64,000 nucleotides of DNA. Origin: Thelephora terrestris (Eukaryota > Basidiomycota > Agaricomycetes > Thelephorales > Thelephoraceae). Made by a program: the position numbers and the translations under genes. Below are positions 55,263-64,000 of this stretch, in pieces (the first letter of the stretch is position 1; the number at the start of each line of letters is the position of its first letter). The DNA is taken from positions 434,001-498,000 of the forward strand of contig WIUZ02000006.1 of assembly GCA_015956445.1 (NCBI GenBank). The letters are read 5' to 3'. The notes beneath the pieces were generated by a model, which saw only the letters and a list, made by a program, of their open reading frames with translations, was not told where the DNA came from and did no database searches.

Positions 55263-58200
55263 CTAGAGGCTCACCGAACCAGAACGTTCCCCATCATCAC
55301 TCATCATGTCCGTTTCGCCGGCCATGTCAAAGATCTCCAGACCCATATCCTCCTTGTCCAGAACGCACGCAATCCGTCGACCCACCCGTCCGTTCAGGGC
55401 CAAATCAATTCCATCATCCGCCCGAGCCGTCAGTTGCCGAGCACCGGATGCTATTTCCAGTTCCACTGCCCCGACCTGCAACACCATCCATTAGCTTCCG
55501 GCGAAACCGTTGTTGCGAATCCCGCAAAAGCAATCGCCCACCATGCCGTCTCTCCACTCCTTCAGTGCGTCTACCATCAGTCGCTCCCTCGTCAGCCCTT
55601 TTACGTCAACCGGCCGTTCGTTATACTCAAGCCCCCCATAATTGAGAGTCCCAATGTTCGAACTGGACCAATCTAAACCCCCTTTCGATCAGTTGTTTGC
55701 ACGCTCTGATTGCCTTAGACTCATACCGTCCTCTTGGCTCCGAAACGCTACCACCAACAACGTCTCATCAAAGAAGTCCGCATCCATGATTTCGACTGGA
55801 TGTGATCCGTAACTGCATTCGCCCAGTGCGAACGCAACTGCCTCGGGTGTCCCAGCTCCTACCTGCACCTGGTAGCAAATGCGCACAACAAGAAGTACTG
55901 CCAAGCGTTTGAGTAAACGCCTTTCCATGATACTCTCGATACGACGTACGGTTCTTGGCAGTCGCTCCAGCTATCCGCATGGCCAGATACTGCTTCACTC
56001 CAGGACCCTGTTCCACTCCGATCAATCCCACTTCCAAACGAGGCGGAGAACCAGCAGTACGAATTCGTACCTCTCCCTCGTTCCCTGCTGTCCGTTCACG
56101 TATCACAATCCGTTCACCTTCTCCCAACCGCACATCATCCGCGGCCGTAAAGTGCGAGCTCCCATCCTCGTGTGAAACAGAAGCAGAGGCACATGCCGCG
56201 CTCGTGGTGCGACTGAATAGCCGAGAGCCTCGAAGGGCAATTTCTTGGGCCAGCAACTCCAAATTCCGATCCAGACCGCTCAGATCCCTTCGTTTCACTT
56301 CCTGACGGCCCGGAACGCAATCGACGTCGTTCAAATTAGCTCGCTAATTTCATATCGTAGAGAATGAGCGCACATGTTGCCACTCGATCCCCTTCGGATC
56401 GTTTACCACCTTACGCGCTCGCTCCATAACCTCTGATAGATTACCTGTCCCTTCTCCTACACTCCCTAGTTCCTCCAACGAAAACTTTGGAGCTTGCCCC
56501 GAAAACCATTTATCCAAGACGCTCTCCGCAAGGCCAGACATCATGTATTCGTTCGCTTGCATGATATCGTATCGGGGCAGGATGTGAACCTGTGAATCTG
56601 GCGCTTGCGCGTTCCTTGCGATTTCTGGAACGCGAACCCGACGCGCCATCCATGCCTGATTAGACACCTATCCCGGATCCACCCGTAATTGCTCTCACCG
56701 TATCGGAGCCAGCCCATGAATTCTCGAAAGCGAGTGAGTTCCACTCGTGCCGCCTTGGCAAGCCAGTTCCCTATCATGATCAGCCTTTGAACGGCCTGCA
56801 GGCATCCCCCTGCTTCAATCGCTGAGAATTCACAGAATGCGAAGTTCGGCCTAATAATGCGTGTATCAGCCACAAGCAACATCTAAGCGTTCCGGGACCC
56901 TTTACAGCTGAGCCCATCCTTGGACCTCCTCCATCATAAGGTGAAGCCGGTGTGCAGCCGGCACGACCCGTTTCTCGGCATAGTCTCGTACCTTTAACAA
57001 CGCCTCGAAGACTGTAGATTCCCATTTATTCATCCCCTGACACGTGGAATGTAAGAAATACCATGGGTATATTCTTGCGTTAGCTCACCCTTTCCGTAGT
57101 TTGTTCTCCGCTCCCAAGAAAATCGCTGAGAGCTTCCGAGGCACGTCCTGTCAAGAGGAGGCATGACAGATCTAGAACTGCGGATGGCTGCTTCTCTATA
57201 AGATGGACTTAAAGTGGGTAACACCAAGCGGACCACGTGCAACCTACGACCGAATTGTGTCTGCTTCCTCTCCAAGGCTTCGACCCACTTGGGGCCCACA
57301 GTCCGTGCACCACCTTGGAGATCTTGACCGAACCAGAACTTTTGCATCTCCTTCACACATCGTATAATGTACCATGTCAACTCTCTAGCCGTTGAAGAGG
57401 TTCTTGCGACATCACGGACGCTTCGGCGTTTCAACAACGACATGTCGACAACCGTGGGTGTAAGGCACGTCCCGGTTTCCGCGGTTCGGATGTTGATGGA
57501 GAAAGTGGGCTCGCCCGGCTTCTTGTACATGCTCGCGATGGGGAAATTTGTGTTGAAGAGGAATGTTCCGAGTGGAAAGCTCCCATCGAGGAAACAGTGG
57601 ATATTCCCCATGTCATCCCCTGCGCAGAGTACGCTATTTGTGTTGCGGTCATCGGCCTCAACACAATCCTCCTCACCCTCCTGGCGATACCTTGGGGCGT
57701 CAGCAGGTTTCATCGAAGCCGATAACGGATCAGGTGGGAGCGTTGGCCATTTGGTGATCACCTCGGGGGATTTGACATTTACCGAAGCTCGTTTCCTCGA
57801 ACCTTCGAATGCAAAGAGATCTGTCGCGCTGGACCGGTTGAGCGGAAACGCCAGTTCCCGCATATCAAAGATACATACCCAAGAGGTTTTGTATCGTCCT
57901 GTAACGCATCGAGTAGCGGCAACATCTTGAGTATCGAGTGAGCGGATCCCGGCTACGTCACGGTCAGTATATGAAGGGTGTTTGAACAGATTTTTGCGCT
58001 TACAATGTCGTTACCTCGCTTCATAATATCTGGAATCGTCGTGTTATCCTGCCGCGACTTTTCATCTTGGAACCATGAGATTGTCGTAAGGCGTAGGGAT
58101 GGCCGAAGTAGGTTCTGCTTGATAGATAGACTACGTTGTTCACGACCAGTTCGAACGGAATGGATAGTTATGCGAGGTGGGTCGTGTGCAACCGCAATAA

Positions 58201-58501
58201 ATTGACCTGGCTATGGGCAATCAGACGACGAGGGATTGATTTATAGCCGTACATGACAGAATCAGCACGCACAATCCGGACTCCATGCTAGGGCAACGAT
58301 TCCTTCAGGATTGGGCCCCGAAGCGTCCGCTTCCACCTCCCACTTTTTTGATCCCTGCAGGTTCCAAAGGCTCAGACGATCTTTATTGTTCAAGTTCGTG
58401 ATGAGCAGAAGCAAATCTTTGTCAGGACAGAGGGCGGTTGGCAATAGACGTGCCGCCGATGGCAACCGGAACGAAGCAAGCGAATCGATAGAATTCTGCA
58501 T
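55263..58501 (-). CDS. Anaphase-promoting complex subunit APC4
   Basis: APC4 is a scaffold subunit of the APC/C ubiquitin ligase that triggers anaphase. The start MQNSIDSLASFRLPSAARLL leads into WD40 strands (DKDLLLLITNLNNKDRLSLW; GIVALAWSPD). The middle has VLCAGDDMGNIHCFLDGSFP and long helices (ARELTWYIIRCVKEMQKFWF). The APC4 hallmark is QANEYMMSGLAESVLDKWFS. The C-terminal blade segments follow: VEIMDADFFDETLLVVAFRS, NYGGLEYNERPVDVKGLTRE and NGRVGRRIACVLDKEDMGLE, ending near GERSGSVSL. About ten introns. The first ATG in frame at 58501 is used; the open frame extends to a TTG codon only. Sequence conservation of APC4 is low, so assignment rests on the combination of WD40 start and the EYMMSGL region. 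Confidence 0.87.
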
Positions 58502-58637
58502 CTTTCGAGGTGCAGTTGCCAAAGAGCGAAGGTGTGATCACGTGTGTGCACGAAACGCGAAACCCGAGGCTTAAACTGATCATGACCAGGGTACTTACGC
58601 CTATGTGAATACCTGGAGACCCGGAGGAGAAACTAAA

Positions 58638-61336
58638 CTACCGTGACTTCCTTGGTCGCTTGCCCGCACGACCGACAGAGTCACCCTTCTTCGCTCTTAT
58701 TCCCTCCGGTTTTGTGCGTTGACCAAGATCGTGGTCGAAAGACCCCGCATTCTTCTGTTTCTTCTGTCCATGGGTCTTCTTCGCTTTCATCTTTTGTGGC
58801 CTGGGCTCAGGCAGACCAATCTTTTTCGGTCTCATTGCCTTCTTCGCACTACGAATGGAAGCCCCTATGGCGTGTTGATCCGTTTCATCCTCCTCCATTG
58901 CCGTCTTCCGGCGTTTTGCACGTCGCGTTAAACCAGAAAATTTATCACGTTTAGGCTGCAAAAAGGAGACGTCACGGGCGGCACCAAATAATGGGAACAA
59001 GTCGTGACACACTTTATTGGTCTCGGGAGCGTGCTGGTTCCTCTCGGACTTCTTGAGGGACGTAGCCGATTCATACTGTTGCTTGCTGACAGCTGCAGAG
59101 AGGTGAGCAACCGAGCGTCAGAAACAACCGCAACTGTACCTTGCGCCACTTGCTTCTCCTTCTCGCTCTGGAACCAAGTACGGGCTGGTCTCGAATAAAT
59201 CTCTTTACCATGCTCGAGTATATTTTGACCCCTCTTCAATTCCATCTCGGCTTGGCGTAGCTGGAAATCGATGAGTATGGCATCACAGCGAAACGTAGTT
59301 TCCACGAACCAGCTTCTCCTCCTTTTCCTCCTTCATGATTTCGGCTATCTCGTCCTTTAGGCTCTCAAGTTTCTCCGCATATCTCGCAACCGCATCAGGA
59401 GGTACCACCCGATGCCGAACTTGGTCCTCGCCAGCGCTGTGTTTGATGGCAGCCTTCAGCATCCTTCTGTCCGCTTCTCCGACCAATGTGACAGACCTGA
59501 ATGGTACGATTATCAACACCGCACGATCTGTAGACATTGTCTCACAATGCACTCACCGACCCTTCTTTCCAGCTCGTGCCGTTCGACCAACACGATGCAG
59601 GTACTGCGCGAGTTGCCCAGGCATGTCAAAGTTGACCACAGTTTCGACTCCCTTGATATCAAGGCCACGAGAAGCTAGGTCGGTAGCCATCAGGTAGTCA
59701 ACGGTACCGTCTCGAAACGTTTGTAAAGCTCTTAGTCGCTGGGTTGTACTGGAATCAGAGGAACGTCAGCACCGAAAGAAAGCTGGCGAAGTACCTGCTC
59801 CTGTGTCAAATCTCCATGTAATTCATCGCTCTTCAGACCGAGTAGACCAAACACAATCCTCATCTGATGCGCGAGCTTCTTACTTCGGAAGAAGATGATG
59901 GTTCGTTGCTTGAATGTCCGTTTACACAATGAGACAAGCAGCGCAGACCGATCCGCCTCCTTCCCCGCTCGCACACGGACGAACTCCTGCATTAATCCCC
60001 TTGCCGTTGTGCGTTTTGGATCAACAAAGAGGCGAACCGGCTTGTCCAAGGACATCCTGACGAGCTCGTCGACCGAATCGGTCATCGTGGCTGAGAAAAG
60101 CATCGTCTGTCTTGATTGAGGGCATGACTTGATAATCTCCGCAAGTTCGTCAGCGAAGCCATCCTCGAGCATCCTGTCGGCTTCATCTAAGATGAGGACA
60201 TCCAAGGTGTCCAGTGAAAATGCGATGGAGTTTCGTAGATGGTCTATAAGTCGACCGGGAGTCGCGATTACAATATCAGGGAATGTCCGTAGCTCAGCCT
60301 CCTGAGACTTTAACGACAAACCGCCTGTTCAAGAGCATGAGCGAATGTTCGCACAAGTATTGATGAGGACGTACCAACTGCCAAGCAGAATCTGATGTCC
60401 GTGTGCACAGAGAGCTTCTTTCCAACTTCGTAGCATTGGACGCCTAGCTCTCGGGTTGGCACCAGGATCAGGCAGCGAGTAGCGGCAGCCTTCTTTCCTC
60501 GTTCGCGATAAAGCAGGCGCTCGATCACAGGAATTATGAACGCTGCAGTTTTTCCAGAGCCAGTGACAGCATTTCCAACCACGTCCTTGCCTAGTAGAGC
60601 GACTGGTATTGTAGCAGCCTGAATTGGCGTTGGACTCACGAAGCCGAGGGAAGTGAGGGCCTTAAGAATAGGTCGCGAGAGGTTCATGTGGAGGAACGAT
60701 TCGTGTTTCTCGGAAGGCCCGGCATAGTCTGCGAAGAAGGCGGCTTTTCGGTCCTTCTCGACTTGTGTTTCGTCCTCCTCGGATTCCTCTGAAGAATCTG
60801 ATTGTCCTTCATCGTTTTCTACGCCATCCTGGTCCTCCTGGTCCTCAGATTGAATCACTTCCAGATCCTCTCCTTCCTCACCTGAAGACGCGAGTGGGTC
60901 TTCCGCATCCTCAGCCACAAACCTGGCGAACTCGCTCTCGTCACTATCATGATCGTCGTCTCCGCCCGAATCCACCTCCGAACCAGAGAGCTGGTCTTCT
61001 TCCTCCTCAGCGGGCGGCCGTTTCCGTTTCTTCGACACTTGGTTCTGCTTCCTCCGTGCTATGATGTCATCAACGGAAATAGGTGCCTGCGTACAATGAT
61101 AAAAATCGCGCATGGATCAAACAATCGGGGGTGAATGCCATGCGCACCGGCCTGGAACCAGTTTTCACCAAATCCCCTAGGTCCGACGCGTTGTTCCACG
61201 TCTCCGTCAGGGTATCGACGGAAGGATCGAACACAAAGTTCATATCGAGTTGTACACTCTCATCCTTCGCCTTGGTGGGTTGTATCGGAGCTTCGTCGTC
61301 CGAATCTATGGTCATCACGTAGTCGCCAGAAACCAT
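58638..61336 (-). CDS. DRS1/DDX27 DEAD-box helicase for 60S ribosome assembly
   Basis: DRS1 is a nucleolar DEAD-box ATPase needed for large-subunit rRNA processing. [20 protein letters not shown] starts the protein. An acidic N-terminal domain rich in Glu/Asp/Ser follows, with a KKRKRPP nuclear signal. The helicase core is complete: Q motif [20 protein letters not shown], motif [12 protein letters not shown], Ia PTRELGVQC, Ib [52 protein letters not shown], and [15 protein letters not shown]. The C-terminal tail ([40 protein letters not shown]) is the DRS1/DDX27 signature and ends in a very basic stretch ([11 protein letters not shown]). About seven introns. The start at 61336 matches the conserved first exon. 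Confidence 0.96.
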
Positions 61337-61871
61337 GATTCGCAGCCCTCTGAAGCGGTCCAGAACCGAATGTTGACAAGGTTTTTCGTGATCGAGGGGA
61401 GCTGAAAATTTCCCACATCCGCTATAGCTATTCTAAGGGACTGTGCCCGATCAATCCACTGGTGACTTTCCAACAGTGTGCGAGTTGGCCTCAGCAGTGG
61501 TGATTTCATGATATAGTAGCAATTCTGAAACAAGTAAGATCTGACAGTACATGGGGTGGCGGATGTTACATTCGTTGGAGTATCAATCAAAAGGACACGA
61601 AACCTCTGAAAGAATATGACCTGTGAACTCAAAGCACGGAACGAACAAGGGTATCAGGTCACGCAGCACATTTCGAGAGAGATACCTTGTTCAAGAAAAC
61701 AATACGACGCTGCGAAAAACTAGATCTTCGGGTGAGGTTCTGTGTGCGGGGTACATAGGTACGAAGACTATACAAGAACGTGAAAGAAATTTCGGTAAAC
61801 AGGATGGACGAGGGGGGTACAGCTGAACACAGAGAACAGTGTATGTACACACGGAGATAGACAGGACGGCG
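61337..61871. other. Intergenic between DRS1 and the RasGEF gene
   Basis: Both genes are on the minus strand, so these 535 bp hold the RasGEF 3' UTR and the DRS1 promoter. The open frame at 61315-61632 (minus) overlaps the DRS1 start and looks like leader sequence. No gene was seen. Confidence 0.4.
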
Positions 61872-64000
61872 CTAGGATGCCCAAAAGATAATCTTGCGCT
61901 TGCGAAGGATCGCCGTGTCCTTGGAGTACTGTTCGCGGATGCCATGCTGTGGCATGCTTACGGTGACACCATAGTCGCCTTCCGGATCATTCGCGGGCAT
62001 ACGAGCATCCCGCATCTAGGAATGGAGGAGTGTTATAGAGGTGGGGGAGGAATATGCCAACGAATGGTCTCACATCAAGGTCCATAGTATACTCAGTGAG
62101 CACCAAGCTGTTGATTGCCGAGTGTTCTTCGAATGTATATTCGGGGGATTGCCGACATTGTTCCTGCGCCTGCACAGTTCCAGCGATAAACCTCCCGATC
62201 ATGTTGAACTTGGCCCAGTGGACCTTCGACGGATGAGCATCACTGTAATCAGGATTACCTTCATGGGCGCGAATCAGGTCGAGTAGGTGGACCTCCCTGA
62301 GTCGCCTAGGTTAGTTTCATGCCACACACCATCAAGCACGCTGCTCACAAGGCGGGGATGCAAGCCCCCTTGGTGTTCCGTAGCGCCATCCTGTAAGCTC
62401 GATGAGACCTGATGGCTTGAAATAGCAGGTCCCAGGACTGGTATGATTTGTAAGCTTCTAAAGCCTTTTGTTTGAACGTTTCCATGGGTAAATCGCCAGA
62501 GTATGTCGCAGCATTTATACCAGCAACGAGAGCGCGGAGGCCCGAGTAGTTATTGAGGGCGCGCAAACAGACACCAATCTCAACAAATCTCTCGATTTGC
62601 CTTGCGCGAGCCTTCGGTCGGTCATGGCAAAGAATTAACGAAGCGACCCTGGAACAAAAATGACAATTAATCTCTGCAAGTTATCCCACGGACACTGAGT
62701 CCCACCAGTCGCCAACGTGATTAGAGAAGCGGCCAAATCTGGCAATTGTATCTGTCTCTGGGTCCTTAGGCCCAGAGGATAAAGTATGTTTTAACCAATG
62801 TCGAGGCTAACAGACGCGTCAGATTAGCTTTCCGGTCCGCACAAGTGACCACCTGCCTGGATGTTGAGAAATAGTCCTTTTTGAACTCTTGTAATTTCTT
62901 GCGCGACATCAGCTGGATTCAAGCTGAACAGTTCTGCGCTTATGCGCTGCAGTTCTCGAAGGATATACTTGTGCGAATATTCGAACTCTCCGTTGTGAGG
63001 GGTCACGGACTTTGGTATCTGCCTGCTGAGTGGTAAACTGTGCTTCCGTTCTCTGGTGCTAGGAGTTTGTGTGGGTGAGACCGGGCGGGCGCTTATATAA
63101 GAGACAGCCGGGTTTTCGGATGCCGGAGAAACAGAGCGGAGCTCTTCTTCGTCGAGGATGCTATATGAATCATCGCTCTCTTCTGTCGAGGTGTCGACTT
63201 TCAGCGCCCAGCTGGCGTCTGTATCAACCAGATTTGGAAGGGTTTCAAGGAAGGGAAGGAACTCAAGCCCATAATGGATGAGATACGTCTTTGCAATGAT
63301 GGACTTGACGAGTGCCGATAATGCGCCAGCGGTCCCGCGGACCGCGAAATCATAGGGATAATCCTTGATCCAGTCCGCCAGCAGACGACATATACTAACA
63401 AACTGTGAAAATCTTGATAGCGGCGGAGGGATCTAGGAACAACATACTTCATCTGAGCTAGGCATGCGAACATTGGGTCTGCAGTTTCCTGATCAAGCTG
63501 TCGCATCTTCTTCTGCATAGTTAGGAGTATACTCCGAGGAGTGGCGAATCGTCGGTAAGTGAGCATGAAATTTGACACATATGTTGCATCTGTGGAGAAG
63601 ACCGAGTTAGCTATAGTTACATTGTCATATGAGGAACAGTTACCATCGTCGCTAACCACCGAAAACAGTAACTTTTCGAAGAGATCGTCTAGGTGTGCCC
63701 AGGGGGAGAGCCGCCTATCAGATGGTTCAATATACGGCCACCCGGAAGTTTTAAAGGAAGGTACTTAACTGGTCTTGTCGCTTGGGAACTGGCTGTGAAC
63801 CCAAATTCTCGGCGCTGCAATTCGTCGCATCTCCGTTGGTACCCGTTGCTGGCAAAGATGATCGACTGTTGAAATCATTGATGGCGACTTGATTGCCAAG
63901 TTCTCGTTCTTCCCTTTCACGGGCAAGAGATAGAAGGTCATTATGGGATCGTGCGCGCGTTGGAGATTTCGGCGGTGTGTGGGAGGTGGGCGGAGAGTTG
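61872..64000 (-). CDS. Cdc25-type Ras guanine nucleotide exchange factor (C-terminal part, runs off the right edge)
   Basis: It loads Ras-type GTPases with GTP. In protein order, an N-terminal RasGEF_N (REM) domain is seen (TDATYVSNFMLTYRRFATPR, SILLTMQKKMRQLDQETADP). A linker of Ser/Pro-rich character follows. The catalytic CDC25-homology domain has HKYILRELQRISAELFSLNP, DVAQEITRVQKGLFLNIQ, a helical segment GLRALVAGINAATYSGDLP, AYKSYQSWDLLFQAIRSHRA, and HPSKVHWAKFNMIGRFIAGT. The end is DYGVTVSMPQHGIREQYSKD, with a basic tail KRKIIFWAS. The stop is the TAG at 61872-61874. The N-terminus, which in Cdc25 relatives may hold an SH3 domain, lies outside the window. Several introns. Which Ras it acts on cannot be read; a RasGAP gene sits about 50 kb away in this same window. 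Confidence 0.93.

Noticed and set aside
55157-55676. Overlapping plus-strand open frames of 150-160 codons
   Set aside because: They are antisense to the last APC4 exons, whose minus-strand reading splices into conserved blocks.
61315-61632. 105-codon minus-strand open frame upstream of DRS1
   Set aside because: It overlaps the DRS1 start in another frame and shows no conserved content; likely leader sequence.
1-64000. Transposable or virus-like elements
   Set aside because: No transposase, reverse transcriptase, integrase or capsid segments and no long terminal repeats were noticed in any frame.

Overview
The window is nuclear DNA of a filamentous basidiomycete, most likely a mushroom-forming Agaricomycete. 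The genes are packed tightly on both strands and cut by many short introns, mostly about 45-70 nt. Several small genes have families I know best from basidiomycetes, including a priA-like secreted protein. No rRNA, tRNA, CRISPR array or transposable or viral element could be recognised. Gene boundaries were built by hand from homology, splice signals and reading-frame continuity.

Layout, left to right: VPS13 (N-terminal part, minus, runs off the left edge); an unrecognised six-exon gene; an ELO fatty-acid elongase; a PH-C2-RasGAP protein; AP-2 alpha adaptin; a dsRBD-DExH RNA helicase with a possible mitochondrial presequence; the mitochondrial co-chaperone HSCB/Jac1; a dysferlin-domain (Pex24/Spo73-type) protein; a 3-kb gap; a small unrecognised gene; a TMEM135-like peroxisomal membrane protein; DPH7; an AGTRAP-like small membrane protein; REV3 (DNA polymerase zeta); glucose-6-phosphate 1-epimerase; a 1.4-kb gap with a cluster of GC-rich hairpins; the PP2A scaffold subunit A; a priA-like secreted protein; a second secreted protein of unknown family; ribosomal protein eS24; ARP1 (centractin); a small Cys-rich membrane protein; a myristoylated SVIP-like protein; GPI2; a bZIP factor; APC4; DRS1/DDX27; and a Cdc25-type RasGEF that runs off the right edge.

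This is ordinary housekeeping territory, not a cluster with one job. Some themes recur: lipid and membrane biology (VPS13, ELO, TMEM135-like, GPI2, the dysferlin-domain protein), trafficking (AP-2, ARP1/dynactin), Ras control (a RasGAP near one end and a RasGEF at the other), RNA and translation (two helicases, DPH7, eS24), and genome or cell-cycle maintenance (REV3, APC4, PP2A-A). Several gene pairs are divergent with very short shared promoters: ARP1/Cys-rich protein 74 bp, HSCB/dysferlin protein 118 bp, DPH7/AGTRAP-like 142 bp. One convergent pair has stop codons only 27 bp apart. The least explained parts are the orphan genes at 3945-4754, 26039-26601 and 44478-45571, and the hairpin-rich stretch at about 39165-39725.
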